Source of the DNA: Paramesorhizobium leguminum
Lineage (GTDB): Bacteria; Pseudomonadota; Alphaproteobacteria; Rhizobiales; Rhizobiaceae
DNA length: 64,000 bases
Direction: 5' to 3'
Assembly: GCF_003217235.1 (NCBI RefSeq)
Contig: NZ_QJTF01000002.1
Location: 233,868 to 297,867, forward strand
Below the pieces are notes generated by a model. That model saw only the letters and a list, made by a program, of their open reading frames with translations, was not told where the DNA came from and did not search any database. Each line of letters starts with the position of its first letter. Positions within the stretch are counted from its first letter, which is position 1. Position numbers and translations under genes: made by a program. This document shows positions 6,793-18,291 of the stretch, in pieces.

Positions 6793-8619
6793 CTACCCCA
6801 GCGTCTCCGTCGCCGTGACCAGCCACTCCCGCGCCTTACCCTCCACATGCGGCAGCAGCTTTTCGCGGACCTCTGCATGATAAGCGTCGAGCCAGACAAG
6901 CTCCTCCTTCGTCAAGAGCGAAGTATCGATCAACCGACGATCGATGGGGCAAAAGGTCAGCGTTTCGAAACCCATCATTGGAATATCGCCGCCTTCCAGC
7001 ATTTCCGGCTCGGTGACGGCGACGAGGTTCTCGATGCGGATGCCGAAGGCGCCGGGCTTGTAATAGCCGGGCTCGTTGGAAAGGATCATGCCGGTCATCA
7101 GTTCGTGTGCGCCGCGCTTCGAAATATTCTGCGGCCCTTCATGCACCGCGAGATAGGAGCCGACGCCGTGGCCGGTGCCATGGGCGTAATCGAGCCCATG
7201 CTTCCATAGCGCGATCCGGGCGAGCACATCGATATCCATGCCGCGCGTGCCTTTGGGGAACCGGGCCGTGGAAATGGCGATCATGCCCTTCAGCACCAGC
7301 GTGAAGGCGCGCTTCAGTTCATCCGAGACGGTACCGATCGGTACGGTACGGGTGATATCCGTGGTGCCGTCGCGATATTGCGCGCCGGAATCCACCAGAT
7401 AAAGCTCGCCTTCGTTCAACATACGGTTCGTATCCGTATTGACGCGGTAGTGCATGATCGCGCCGTTCGGCCCGGCGCAGGAGATCGTATCGAAAGAGAT
7501 ATCCTCAAGCGGCATCTGGAAGCTTTCCGCGACGCTGCGGCGGGTTTCCTCCAGCCTGGTCGCGGCGGCGATTTCATCGATCGTGCCGGGCACTTGTTCA
7601 TCGAGCCATGACAGGAACGAAACCATGGCCACGCCGTCGCGCTCATGGGCGCGGCGCGAACCGTCAAGCTCCGCCTCGTTCTTGAGCGCGCGCGGCAGGC
7701 GCGCCGGATCCGTGCCTTCGATCACCCGACCGCCCGCGTCCTCGACGATCATGCGCAACTTCTCCGCCGCTAGCGCCGGGTCGAGCAGGATGGCATCGCC
7801 TTCCGCTCCGCATGACCTAAGATAGTCTTCCAGCGAACCCGGTGAGCGCAGCTTCGCCAACTGCGTCAGATAGGCCTCGGTCTCGATGGGCAGCTTGCGC
7901 TTGTCGATGAAGAGCGATGGCTCGCCTTCCTTCCCGATCACGGCGAAGGAAAGCGGCAATGGCGTGTTGCTCACATCCTTGCCGCGAATATTGAAAGTCC
8001 AGGCGATGGAGGACGGATCGGTCAGTACAGTGGCTGTCGCGCCTGCTTTGGATACCGCCCGTGACAACTCATCGAGCTTGCTCGCTGCTTCCTCGCCCGC
8101 GAAGGCGATGGGCTGGATCGTCACCGGCTCCAGCGGTGCGGAAGGCTGGTCACCCCAGACGAGATCAACCAGATTGTCGACGACCGGCACCAGCCTGCCA
8201 CCGATTTTCTCAAGTGCCTCCCGTAGCGCCTTCGCTTCCGCGATCGTGGTGAGCCAGGGATCGAAACCGATAGTCAGGCCCTTGCCATGCTCCGCGAGCC
8301 AGACGGAAGGCGGCGTATCGATAAGGCTCTCTATCTTGAAGATGGAGAGATCCGTCTGCTCGCGCACCTGCAGCGTGTAACGCCCATCGACGAAGATGAA
8401 GGCATCGTTCTTGAAGATCAGCGCGACGCCCGCCGAGCCGGTGAAACCGGTGAGCCAGGCAAGGCGCTTCGCCCGCGGCGGCACATATTCGCCCTGATGC
8501 TCGTCCGCGCGGGGGACAAGGAAACCGTCGAGCCCGAGCTTTTCCATCTCCACCCGAAGCTTTGCCACACGCGGCGCCACATTGGCCGGATTGCTGATGA
8601 CGTCGAAGGACTGGAACAT
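6793..8619 (-). CDS. pepP: Xaa-Pro aminopeptidase (M24B, aminopeptidase P)
   Basis: 608-aa cytosolic metallopeptidase that removes N-terminal residues preceding proline. It has two creatinase-type N-terminal domains (from MFQSFDVISNPANVAPRV) and a C-terminal pita-bread catalytic domain. Metal ligands are visible as the two Asp in LVDSGAQYRDGTTDITRT, the His in GTGHGVGSYLAVHEGP, and the Glu residues in NEPGYY and IRIENL. The ~600-residue length matches the long three-domain form. A hairpin repeat separates it from prmA upstream. Confidence 0.93.
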   Translation of the reverse strand: MFQSFDVISNPANVAPRVAKLRVEMEKLGLDGFLVPRADEHQGEYVPPRAKRLAWLTGFTGSAGVALIFKNDAFIFVDGRYTLQVREQTDLSIFKIESLIDTPPSVWLAEHGKGLTIGFDPWLTTIAEAKALREALEKIGGRLVPVVDNLVDLVWGDQPSAPLEPVTIQPIAFAGEEAASKLDELSRAVSKAGATATVLTDPSSIAWTFNIRGKDVSNTPLPLSFAVIGKEGEPSLFIDKRKLPIETEAYLTQLAKLRSPGSLEDYLRSCGAEGDAILLDPALAAEKLRMIVEDAGGRVIEGTDPARLPRALKNEAELDGSRRAHERDGVAMVSFLSWLDEQVPGTIDEIAAATRLEETRRSVAESFQMPLEDISFDTISCAGPNGAIMHYRVNTDTNRMLNEGELYLVDSGAQYRDGTTDITRTVPIGTVSDELKRAFTLVLKGMIAISTARFPKGTRGMDIDVLARIALWKHGLDYAHGTGHGVGSYLAVHEGPQNISKRGAHELMTGMILSNEPGYYKPGAFGIRIENLVAVTEPEMLEGGDIPMMGFETLTFCPIDRRLIDTSLLTKEELVWLDAYHAEVREKLLPHVEGKAREWLVTATETLG

Positions 8620-8639
8620 GTTTGTCTCGCAGGAAGGAA

Positions 8640-8715
8640 GGGAATAGGTGAGTAGGGGAATAAGTGAGTAGGTCTCAACAAAACATACTCACTTATTCCC
8701 CTATTCCCTTACTCC
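8640..8715. repeat. Hairpin repeat with tandem-unit arms (prmA-pepP gap)
   Basis: The arms at about 8641-8671 and 8686-8715 are near-perfect complements. Each is built from alternating short units GGGAATA and GTGAGTA. The loop is ~14 bases. The same architecture recurs at 11294-11375, 58246-58352 and 60641-60759. Confidence 0.85.
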
Positions 8716-8724
8716 CTTTTTCGA

Positions 8725-9588
8725 TCACTTCAAATGCAACGTGACCCATCCCTCACGGTGCAGGGTCTTCTGATGAAAAATCCCCTGCGTCCGGTAAGCC
8801 GCCAGCACCTTGTCGCGCTGGCTATCGAGAATGCCTGAGAGGATCAGCGAGCCGCCGGGCGTGAGATGCCGCCGCATGGCGGGGGCAAGCTGCATCAGCG
8901 GACGGGCCAGAATGTTGGCGACGATCAGGTCGAACGGCGCGGCATTACGCATCGCCGGATGATGGAATCCGATGGCGGTCGCCGTGCGCACTCGCGTGGC
9001 GACGCCATTTTTCACGACATTCTCTTGTGCCACCGCAGTGGCAACCGGGTCGATATCGGTGGCGAGCACCGGGATGTGGCTGAGCTTCGCAATGCCGATG
9101 GCCAGCACCGCGCTTCCCGTTCCAAGATCGAGCGCAGTGCGCGGGTGCTCGCGGCGGATGATTTCGCCGATCATCTCAAGGCAACCCGCCGTGGTGCCAT
9201 GATGGCCGGTGCCGAAAGCCTGCCCCGCATCGATCTCGATGGCAAGATCATGAGGCCGCCGCTTGTCGCGGTCATGCGAGCCATGGACGAAGAAACGCCC
9301 GGCGCGCACCGGCTTCAGCCCTTCAAGCGAATGAACCACCCAGTCGATATCGGGCAGCACTTCGCGGCCTATCGCATCCGCGCCGACCTTGTCGGCGATC
9401 CGCGTGGTGGCAGCATCAGCATCCGCTTCCGTCTCCAGATAGAGCGAAACCTCGAAAATCTGCCGCTCCTCGTCCATTTCGACTATGGCGACAGGCAGGC
9501 CATCCTCCTCGAACTCCTGTTCGATGAGAGCATAAATACGCTCGGCTTCTTCTTTACCGGCGGTGAGGAACAGGCGGATCTGTGGCAT
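8725..9588 (-). CDS. prmA: Ribosomal protein L11 methyltransferase
   Basis: 287-aa SAM-dependent methyltransferase that trimethylates ribosomal protein L11. It has an N-terminal substrate-recognition domain (~1-100), then the class I methyltransferase fold with the SAM motif [13 protein letters not shown] and the catalytic-region VANILARPL (N-x-L type motif). [14 protein letters not shown] is the typical PrmA segment. Downstream lies the hairpin repeat and then pepP. Confidence 0.92.
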   Translation of the reverse strand: MPQIRLFLTAGKEEAERIYALIEQEFEEDGLPVAIVEMDEERQIFEVSLYLETEADADAATTRIADKVGADAIGREVLPDIDWVVHSLEGLKPVRAGRFFVHGSHDRDKRRPHDLAIEIDAGQAFGTGHHGTTAGCLEMIGEIIRREHPRTALDLGTGSAVLAIGIAKLSHIPVLATDIDPVATAVAQENVVKNGVATRVRTATAIGFHHPAMRNAAPFDLIVANILARPLMQLAPAMRRHLTPGGSLILSGILDSQRDKVLAAYRTQGIFHQKTLHREGWVTLHLK

Positions 9589-9627
9589 TCAGGACATTTC
9601 GTATTCAGGAGGAATCGTTTGAAAGGT

Positions 9628-9786
9628 ACCCCCCTCTGTCCTGCCGGACATCTCCCCCTCAAGGGGGAAGATTACACCTTCATCAATGCCGCCATCACCA
9701 GCATATGTTGAAGGACGAGCGGCAGAGGGTAATATCAGCCAATCTCCCCCCTTGAGGGGGAGATGCCTGGCAAGGCAGAGGGGGGT
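9628..9786. repeat. RIME-like palindromic element (SCO-prmA gap)
   Basis: ~160 bp. The ends are inverted copies of CCCCCCTCTGTCCTGCCGG / CAGAGGGGGG with inner arms ATCTCCCCCTCAAGGGGG. The core of ~75 bp is unique. Related elements lie at 16406-16562 and 27883-28036, with split or partial copies at 31816-32091 and 55615-55650. No gene is supported within it. Confidence 0.85.
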
Positions 9787-9806
9787 GAGAACGTAAAGGG
9801 CTTCCA

Positions 9807-10388
9807 TCATCCAGCCGCCAACTTCTTCAGCTTTTCAATCGCCGTATCCGGGTTCTCGCCATAGGCAATCGTGCCGCGAAAGCGGCCCTGGCTATCCAGC
9901 AGGAAAATCGAGGCGGTGTGGTCCATGGTGTAATCTCCATTCTCACCCGGAACCTTTCGGGCATAGACATGGAATGATTTCAGCATCGCCGCCATCTTGT
10001 CCGGCGCCCCGGTGATGCCGGTGATGCGCTGGGAGACGTTGCCGATATAGGTCCGTAACGTCGCCGCATCGTCCCGCTCCGGATCGACGGTGACGAAATA
10101 GGCGCGGATATTCTCGCCGTCGGGCCCAAGCTTTTTCAGCCAGCCGTCGAGCTCGAAAAGCGTCGTCGGGCAGACATCGGGGCAATGGGTGAAGCCGAAG
10201 AATATGGCCGACGGATGCCCCCGGAATGCCTCTTCGGTGATCGGCTTGCCATCGGTGGCGACAAGCTGGAAAGCGCCGCCGAACGGCGCGTCCTCCGCTT
10301 TTGTGCGATCCCGCCAGAAATTGAAGGCAAGCGCGCCCGAGAGAATGGCGATCAGGACGATGACGAGTACAGGGAAAACTTTGCGCAT
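9807..10388 (-). CDS. SCO1/SenC family copper chaperone
   Basis: 193 aa with an N-terminal membrane anchor (VFPVLVIVLIAILSGALAF) and a periplasmic thioredoxin-like domain. Copper ligands are the CPDVCPTTLFE motif (Cys-x3-Cys) and the distal His in MDHTASIFLL. Proteins of this family deliver copper to the CuA centre of cytochrome c oxidase. The upstream 53-aa membrane gene ends 10 bases before the start, so the two probably form one operon. Confidence 0.9.
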   Translation of the reverse strand: MRKVFPVLVIVLIAILSGALAFNFWRDRTKAEDAPFGGAFQLVATDGKPITEEAFRGHPSAIFFGFTHCPDVCPTTLFELDGWLKKLGPDGENIRAYFVTVDPERDDAATLRTYIGNVSQRITGITGAPDKMAAMLKSFHVYARKVPGENGDYTMDHTASIFLLDSQGRFRGTIAYGENPDTAIEKLKKLAAG

Positions 10389-10398
10389 CAGGATAGGG

Positions 10399-10560
10399 TC
10401 ACAGGCACCAGCTGAGGCCGGTCTGGATCATCGCCTGGAAAATGCCCTCGCCATGGTTGAGCCAGCCGGCGAAGGCAAGGCCGGTCGCACCGGCGGCGAG
10501 AAACGCCGTCAGGGCAGTGAGCGCGAATTTGCGTGAACTATGATCGTGCGCTGTCCTCAT
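10399..10560 (-). CDS. Small membrane protein, 53 aa, upstream of SCO gene
   Basis: MRTAHDHSSRKFALTALTAF... has one hydrophobic helix (ALTALTAFLAAGATGLAFAG) and a C-terminal LNHGEGIFQAMIQTGLSWCL. The start was chosen at the ATG right after AGAGGA, although that spacing is short. It lies 10 bases from the SCO1-family gene, so a role linked to oxidase assembly is possible but only inferred from context. Confidence 0.55.
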   Translation of the reverse strand: MRTAHDHSSRKFALTALTAFLAAGATGLAFAGWLNHGEGIFQAMIQTGLSWCL

Positions 10561-10624
10561 TCCTCTATTATAGGCTGTCGGAACGGCTGCGGAAAGCGGC
10601 CACGGCAATAAATTGGTTTCAACG

Positions 10625-11254
10625 ATGAGCAACGAAAACGACCTGCGCTTCCAGAATGACGAACCGCGTATCCATCCGACGGCGCAACTGAAATCCGTCA
10701 AGCTCGGACGCCATGCGGAAATCGGCGAGCGCGTGATCCTGCGCGACGTGACGGTGGGCGATTTCAGCTATTTCGAGCGCAACGGTGAGGGAATTTACGC
10801 CGACATCGGCCGTTTCTGCTCCATCGCCGCCAATGTGCGCATCAATGCGCTCGAACACCCGATGGAGCGCCTCACGACGCATAAGGTCAGCTACCGCCCC
10901 AACGAATATTTCCGCTATCTGGGCGTGGACAGCGAATTCCGCGCCCGCCGTCAGGCGCGCCGGGTCACAATAGGCCATGATGTCTGGATCGGCCATGGCG
11001 CGGTGATCATGCCGGGCGTTTCAATCGGCCATGGCGCGGTAATCGGCGCCAATTCGGTGGTCACGCGAGACGTGGCCGCCTACACGATCGTCGCAGGCAG
11101 CCCCGCCCGAATCATCCGCCCGCGCTTCGACGCCGCCATCATTGAGCGGCTTCTCTCGCTTTGCTGGTGGGACTGGCCGGCGAACCGGCTCTACGAGGCG
11201 ATTCCCGACATGCAGAAGCTCGATATCGCCGCTTTTCTCGACAAGTGGTCGTGA
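10625..11254 (+). CDS. Hexapeptide-repeat acyltransferase (phosphonate-type DapH/GlmU-like family)
   Basis: 209-aa left-handed beta-helix protein with hexapeptide repeats such as VTIGHDVWIGHGAVIMPGVS and IGANSVV. AYTIVAGSPARIIRPRF is the usual C-terminal cap. The layout (IHPTAQLKSVKLGRHAEIGE, FCSIAANVRINALEHPMERL) matches the transferase family often found in phosphonate operons, yet no phosphonate gene is near. The likely activity is acetyl transfer to an unknown acceptor. The start is uncertain: an ATG is used here, with a TTG 12 bases upstream. Confidence 0.8.
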   Translation: MSNENDLRFQNDEPRIHPTAQLKSVKLGRHAEIGERVILRDVTVGDFSYFERNGEGIYADIGRFCSIAANVRINALEHPMERLTTHKVSYRPNEYFRYLGVDSEFRARRQARRVTIGHDVWIGHGAVIMPGVSIGHGAVIGANSVVTRDVAAYTIVAGSPARIIRPRFDAAIIERLLSLCWWDWPANRLYEAIPDMQKLDIAAFLDKWS

Positions 11255-11293
11255 AGGGTTCTCTTGTATTGTGCGTGGGCGCGTCCCAGATTG

Positions 11294-11375
11294 TTAAGGG
11301 CAATAAGGCAGTATGGCAGTAGGGCAATATGTTTAAAGAAACGCACCTTACTGCCTTATTGCCCTACTGCCTTAA
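11294..11375. repeat. Hairpin repeat with 8-bp tandem-unit arms
   Basis: The left arm (11294-11329) is built of units GGGCAATA, AGGCAGTA, TGGCAGTA and GGGCAATA. The right arm (11347-11375) is the complement of equivalent units. The loop is ~17 bases. It lies between two co-directional genes and ends just before the creA ribosome site. Confidence 0.85.
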
Positions 11376-11388
11376 ACTGGAGGTTTCG

Positions 11389-11874
11389 ATGAAGCAGATT
11401 CTCGCCGCAACGGCTCTATTCGCCGGCGCTTTCATTGGTCAGGCTGGCGCGGAGGAAATCGGCAAGGTCGGCGTCGACTGGTTCGGCAATGACATCGTCA
11501 TCGATGCCGTGCAGGACCCGAAGGTGAAGGGCATCACCTGCTACCTCGCCTCGTTCGACCGAAGCATCATCGACAGGCTTCAGAAGGGCAACTGGTTCGA
11601 GAACCCATCCAACGCCTCCATCTCCTGTCAGCAGACCGGCCCGGTCACCGTCGGCGATATCGAGCTTGGCGAGGAAGGCGAGCGCGTCTTCTCCACCCGC
11701 ACCAGCCTGATCTGGAAAGAACTGGTCATCACCCGCATCTACGATAAGAAGAACGACACCATGGTCTACCTCGTCCACGCGGCGCAGGTGCAGGACGGCT
11801 CCGCCAAGACCTCCATTTCGACGATCCCGCTCTTCAACAGCAACGTGACGTGGGAGAAGGGCAAGCCGCAGTAG
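11389..11874 (+). CDS. creA: CreA family periplasmic protein
   Basis: 161 aa with a signal peptide (MKQILAATALFAGAFIGQAG, cleavage near GAEE). The body matches CreA: VDWFGNDIVIDAVQDPKVKG, then CYLA, CQQTGP and SLIWKELVITRIYD. The role of CreA is not well established. The ATG follows GGAGG by 6 bases, so the longer upstream frame, which crosses the hairpin repeat, is rejected. Confidence 0.85.
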   Translation: MKQILAATALFAGAFIGQAGAEEIGKVGVDWFGNDIVIDAVQDPKVKGITCYLASFDRSIIDRLQKGNWFENPSNASISCQQTGPVTVGDIELGEEGERVFSTRTSLIWKELVITRIYDKKNDTMVYLVHAAQVQDGSAKTSISTIPLFNSNVTWEKGKPQ

Positions 11875-11921
11875 GACTTAATGAGAAGGCGCCAAGGGCC
11901 AAGGGACCCCTTGGTCGATCC

Positions 11922-13283
11922 TCACGCAGCCTGCGGAGCGGCTCCTACCGGTTCGTCATCCCCAATCAGCTTTCCGGCATTATAGACCCTTTCGTCCAAT
12001 ATCCCCTCGCGCTTGGAAACGATGGCCGGAACCAGTGCCTGCCCGGCAACATTGACGGCCGTGCGGCCCATGTCGAGGATGGGGTCGATGGCAAGCAGCA
12101 GACCGACGCCTTCCAGCGGCAAGCCGAGCGTGGAGAGCGTGAGCGTCAGCATCACGGTCGCGCCGGTCAGGCCCGCCGTCGCGGCGGAGCCAAGCACCGC
12201 CACGAAGACGATCAGCACATATTCCTGAATGCCAAGCGGCACGCCGAAGAACTGGGCGATGAAAATCGCCGAAATGGCCGGATAGATGGCGGCGCAGCCG
12301 TCCATCTTCGTGGTCGCGCCGAGCGGCACGGCGAAAGCGGCATATTCGCGCGGCACGCCAAGGCTCTTTTCGGTCACGGTCTCGGTGACGGGAAGCGTGC
12401 CGACCGAGGAGCGCGACACGAAAGCAAGCTGGATCGCCGGCCATGCACCCGCAAAGAAGCGCGAAGGTTTCAAGCCATGAGCGCTAAGAAGCAGCGGATA
12501 GACCACGAACAGCACGATGGCGAGGCCGATATAGACCGCCGCGGCATACCAGCCGAGCTGCGCCAGCGTTTCCCAGCCATATTGCGCGACCGCGCGGCCA
12601 AGCAAACCGACGGTGCCGATCGGCGTCAACCGGATGACCCACCACAGGATCTTACGCACGATGGTGAGCAGAGACTGGTTGAAGGCAAGGAACGGCTTGG
12701 CCGCCTCTCCGGCTTTCAGCGCCGCCACGCCGAAGACGATGGAAACGACAAGGAGTTGCAGCACGTTGAAATTAAGCGACGTGCTGGCGCTGCCATTCGC
12801 TAGCTTGGTGCTCGCTTCAAGGCCGAGCATGTTGGCCGGCACGAGGCCTTTCAGAAAATCGAGCCACGAACCGGTATAGGATGGCGCCTTGGCGGCTTCT
12901 TGCGCCACGCCGGAGCCGATACCCGGCTGGATGATGAGACCAAGCGCGATGCCGATGACAACGGCGATCAACGAAGTGATGGCGAACCAGAGCAGCGTCT
13001 GCCAGACCAGCTTGGCAGCGTTCTGCAGCGTTGCCAGATTGGCGATAGAAGCGACGATGGCGGTGAAGACCAGCGGCGGAACCAGCGCGCGCAAAAGCTG
13101 GACGAAGATGGAGCCTATGGTCTGGAGCGTAACGGTGAGCCAGTTCGGATTGCCGGCCGCATCCACGCCCATGTTGCGAGCGATGAGGCCGAGCACCAGC
13201 CCAACGACCATCGCCGCCAGCACCTGAAATCCAAACGACGCGTAAAACGGCTTGGGGGATGATTTTGTCGCAGCGTGAGACAT
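11922..13283 (-). CDS. Dicarboxylate/amino acid:cation symporter (DAACS family)
   Basis: 453-aa secondary transporter of the glutamate/aspartate/C4-dicarboxylate family. It has N-terminal helices (FQVLAAMVVGLVLGLIARN), then the signature SRSSVGTLPVTETV (re-entrant loop HP1), the GATTKMDGCAAIYPAI segment and the C-terminal IDPILDMGRTAVNVAG with the Na+/substrate-binding Asp and Asn. The start is the second candidate ATG, behind GAGAG. The substrate cannot be assigned from sequence alone. Confidence 0.88.
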   Translation of the reverse strand: MSHAATKSSPKPFYASFGFQVLAAMVVGLVLGLIARNMGVDAAGNPNWLTVTLQTIGSIFVQLLRALVPPLVFTAIVASIANLATLQNAAKLVWQTLLWFAITSLIAVVIGIALGLIIQPGIGSGVAQEAAKAPSYTGSWLDFLKGLVPANMLGLEASTKLANGSASTSLNFNVLQLLVVSIVFGVAALKAGEAAKPFLAFNQSLLTIVRKILWWVIRLTPIGTVGLLGRAVAQYGWETLAQLGWYAAAVYIGLAIVLFVVYPLLLSAHGLKPSRFFAGAWPAIQLAFVSRSSVGTLPVTETVTEKSLGVPREYAAFAVPLGATTKMDGCAAIYPAISAIFIAQFFGVPLGIQEYVLIVFVAVLGSAATAGLTGATVMLTLTLSTLGLPLEGVGLLLAIDPILDMGRTAVNVAGQALVPAIVSKREGILDERVYNAGKLIGDDEPVGAAPQAA

Positions 13284-13419
13284 GTTCGCACTCTCGTATG
13301 AAAACCGGCGGCAAATGGCAGCCGCCGCAAATATCATGCGAAACTACAAGCGCTGGGCGCGGCAGGTAAGAAACCGCTTGGCGTGGAAGACACGCGGGGT
13401 AGAATTTTATTCTACTTAT

Positions 13420-14115
13420 CTACCCCACCGTCTTCTCAATCTTCTTCCCCCAATCGATCAGCGGTTTCCCCCGCATCGCGAAATCGAACAGCCGGTCGGC
13501 GAGGTCCGGCGAGGAGATGCTGTCGGGGTCGATCTCCATGCGCACGAAGAAATGCCGGTTCTTGACCGCCTCGGCGATATCCGCCTCCTCGACATGCTCA
13601 AACCCGCGCGGCAGCCGCTTCAGCCGGTCCGTATCGCGCAATTCCAGCCCATTGCGCTTCAACTCCTTGACCATTGCGCGGTACTCCTCCGGCCTCTCCG
13701 CAATCGCCCGGCGCATCGCCAGAAGCAGTTCCGGCCGCCCCTGCCACCAGGCAACGCCCGCATAGCAATCGCGTATGCCGGGCAAGCCGATGCAGACATA
13801 GAAGCAGCCGCTCTCGGTCCGCTTGCTGCCATCAGCGGAAAGCAGCGCCGAGAGATGCCGGTTATAGGGGCTCTTGTCTTTGGAAAAGCGCGCATCGCGA
13901 TAGATGCGGAACTGCGATTTCACCCGGTCGCCCCGGAATGGAAGACCGGCCTCGGCGAAGCGTTCCGTCAGGTCCTCGACGAGATCGCCCAGCGGCTCCT
14001 TCAGTTGGCTCTCGAACAGATCCTTGTTTTCCTGAAACCATTCGCGATTCTGATGAAAATCGAGCGCCTTTAGGAAAGGGAGAGCCTTTTCACCAAAGCC
14101 TTTGAACCGACTCAT
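13420..14115 (-). CDS. DUF2461 (TIGR02453-type) conserved protein
   Basis: 231 aa. It begins FKGFGEKALPFLKALDFHQNREWFQENKDLFE, the N-terminal pattern of DUF2461. FRIYRDARFSKDKSPYNRH and GVAWWQGRPELL are further family features. The biochemical function is unknown. It starts 16 bases from the palindromic repeat that ends ligA. Confidence 0.82.
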   Translation of the reverse strand: MSRFKGFGEKALPFLKALDFHQNREWFQENKDLFESQLKEPLGDLVEDLTERFAEAGLPFRGDRVKSQFRIYRDARFSKDKSPYNRHLSALLSADGSKRTESGCFYVCIGLPGIRDCYAGVAWWQGRPELLLAMRRAIAERPEEYRAMVKELKRNGLELRDTDRLKRLPRGFEHVEEADIAEAVKNRHFFVRMEIDPDSISSPDLADRLFDFAMRGKPLIDWGKKIEKTVG

Positions 14116-14130
14116 ATTTTCTCTCTCCAC

Positions 14131-16357
<2,227 letters not shown>

Positions 16358-16405
16358 TTAGTCGAAAATGGTGGAATGACAAAGACGGATAGCGCTCGTC
16401 ATCTC

Positions 16406-16562
16406 ACCCCCTCTGGCTTCCAGCCATCTCCCCCACAAGGGGGGAGATTACGCTGTCATTGCCGCTTCCGCCAATCATCAACATTCCCAGAATAAGTGCC
16501 GTCGTCGATGCAGGCTAATCTCCCCCCTTGTGGGGGAGATGGCTGGCAAGCCAGAGGGGGGT
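16406..16562. repeat. RIME-like palindromic element (recN-ligA gap)
   Basis: Inverted ends CCCCTCTGGCTTCCAGCC and GGCTGGCAAGCCAGAGGGG with inner ATCTCCCCCACAAGGGGGG. The core includes AAGTGCCGTCGTCGATGCAGG, which also occurs inverted in the 27883-28036 element. It fills the gap between recN and ligA. Confidence 0.88.
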
Positions 16563-16607
16563 ATGTCTCGTGATTCCGTTAAACCATGAATCGTTCTTAG
16601 ACAGCGC

Positions 16608-18281
16608 TCACCCCGCCCCGCTCAACAGCCTCGCCGCCGCCGCTCGGGCCTCATCCGTGACGGAAGCGCCCGCCAGCATACGCGCAATCTCTTCCTTGCG
16701 CGCTTCGTGCTCCATATGCGCCACGCGGGTGACGATCATCTCCGATGCCTCGCCCGACGGCCCCTTGGAAATCAGCATATGCGTTCCGGCCCGCGCCGCC
16801 ACCTGCGGCGCATGGGTGACCGAGAGCACCTGCACATTGGCCGAAAGCCGGGCAAGCCTTTGGCCGATAGCATCTGCCACCGCGCCGCCTACGCCGGTGT
16901 CGATCTCGTCGAAAACCAGCGTCGGCGCAGAGCCGCGATCGGCAAGCGCTACCTTCAGCGCCAGCAGGAAGCGCGACAATTCGCCGCCAGAGGCGACCTT
17001 CATCATCGGCCCCGCCCGCGTGCCGGGATTGGTGCGCACCCAATATTCGACCGTGTCGATACCTTCCGGCCCACGCGCCTCTGCCTCGCTCTTCATCTCC
17101 ACGATGAATTCGGCCCGCTCCAGCTTGAGCGCCGGCAGTTCGGCCATGACCGCGGCTTTCAAATGCGCTGCCGTCGCCTGCCTGCTCACGGAAAGCTTCT
17201 TGGCTGCCTCGTCATAAGCGACGCGGGCTGCAACGGCCTCTTTTTCCAAGCTGCCCAGACGCTCCGACCCGGCGTCGAGATCAAGGAGATCAGCATCCAT
17301 CTTGTCACGCAACGCCGCCAGCCCGTCGACCGGCACGGAGAATTTTCTTGCCGCCGCACGGAGCGCAAAAAGCCGCTCTTCCACCTGCTCCAGCACGCGC
17401 GGGTCGAAATCGATCGCCCGCATTGCCGCCTCGATGCCGCTTTGCGCGTCGCTTAAGGCATCCAGCGCCTGATCTATCGCCTTGATTACCGGCTCCAGCA
17501 ATTGCGGCGCTTCGCTCGCCTTTCGCTCCAGCCGCCGCACCAGGCTCGCCAGCGACGGCACGGGCGATGCTGAGCCCGACAGGATTTCCGCCGCCTCGTT
17601 GACGTCGGTCGCGATCTTTTCCGATTTCATCATCGTCGCGCGCCGTTCAGCCAGCGTCTCTTCTTCGTCCGGCTGCGGATCAAGCTTGGAGAGTTCATCC
17701 GCTGAAGCGCGTAAGTAATCCGCCTCGCGGGCGGCAAGCTCCACCTTCGCCCGGTGCCGGACAAGCGCCTGATCAGCATCACGCCAAACGCGATACCGTC
17801 CGCGAACAAGTGAGACTTCTGCCTCCAGTCCGCCAAAGGCATCGATGAGCGCGCGGTGAATGTCGGTATCGATCAGCGCCCGGTCGTCATGCTGGCCATG
17901 GATTTCCACCAGCCTTCGTCCAAGCTCGCGCAACAGCGATACGCTCGCCGCCTGATCGTTGATGAAGACGCGGCTGCGCCCATCTCCCGTCTGCACGCGG
18001 CGCAGGATGATATCGCCATCGTCATCGATTTCGTTTTCACGCAAGAAAAGCCGGGCCGGATGGTTGCCCGGCACATCGAAGGCGGCGATTACCTGCCCCT
18101 GCTCCGCGCCATGGCGCACCAGCGAGGCATCGCCCCTGGCGCCAAGGGCTAGCGAAAGCGCATCGAGCAGGATTGATTTTCCCGCGCCGGTCTCGCCGGT
18201 CAATACCGTAAGGCCGCTACGAAATTCCAGATCGAGCCTCTCGATCAGGACGATATCGCGGATCGACAGGTGCGACAGCAT
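16608..18281 (-). CDS. recN: DNA repair protein RecN
   Basis: 557-aa SMC-like ATPase for double-strand break repair. Walker A is GETGAGKSILLDAL (~res 29-42); the signature region is KVASGGELSRFLLALK; Walker B is LVFDEIDTGVGGAVADAIG. The central ~300 residues are a coiled-coil region rich in Glu, Arg and Ala. The gene follows bamD with a 10-base gap. Confidence 0.95.
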   Translation of the reverse strand: MLSHLSIRDIVLIERLDLEFRSGLTVLTGETGAGKSILLDALSLALGARGDASLVRHGAEQGQVIAAFDVPGNHPARLFLRENEIDDDGDIILRRVQTGDGRSRVFINDQAASVSLLRELGRRLVEIHGQHDDRALIDTDIHRALIDAFGGLEAEVSLVRGRYRVWRDADQALVRHRAKVELAAREADYLRASADELSKLDPQPDEEETLAERRATMMKSEKIATDVNEAAEILSGSASPVPSLASLVRRLERKASEAPQLLEPVIKAIDQALDALSDAQSGIEAAMRAIDFDPRVLEQVEERLFALRAAARKFSVPVDGLAALRDKMDADLLDLDAGSERLGSLEKEAVAARVAYDEAAKKLSVSRQATAAHLKAAVMAELPALKLERAEFIVEMKSEAEARGPEGIDTVEYWVRTNPGTRAGPMMKVASGGELSRFLLALKVALADRGSAPTLVFDEIDTGVGGAVADAIGQRLARLSANVQVLSVTHAPQVAARAGTHMLISKGPSGEASEMIVTRVAHMEHEARKEEIARMLAGASVTDEARAAAARLLSGAG

Positions 18282-18291
18282 GGCGCGAAGC

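Noticed and set aside
11850..12803. 317-codon plus-strand frame opposite the symporter gene
   Set aside because: Composition is Arg/Gln/Asp-rich as expected for an antisense frame; the minus strand encodes a clear DAACS transporter.
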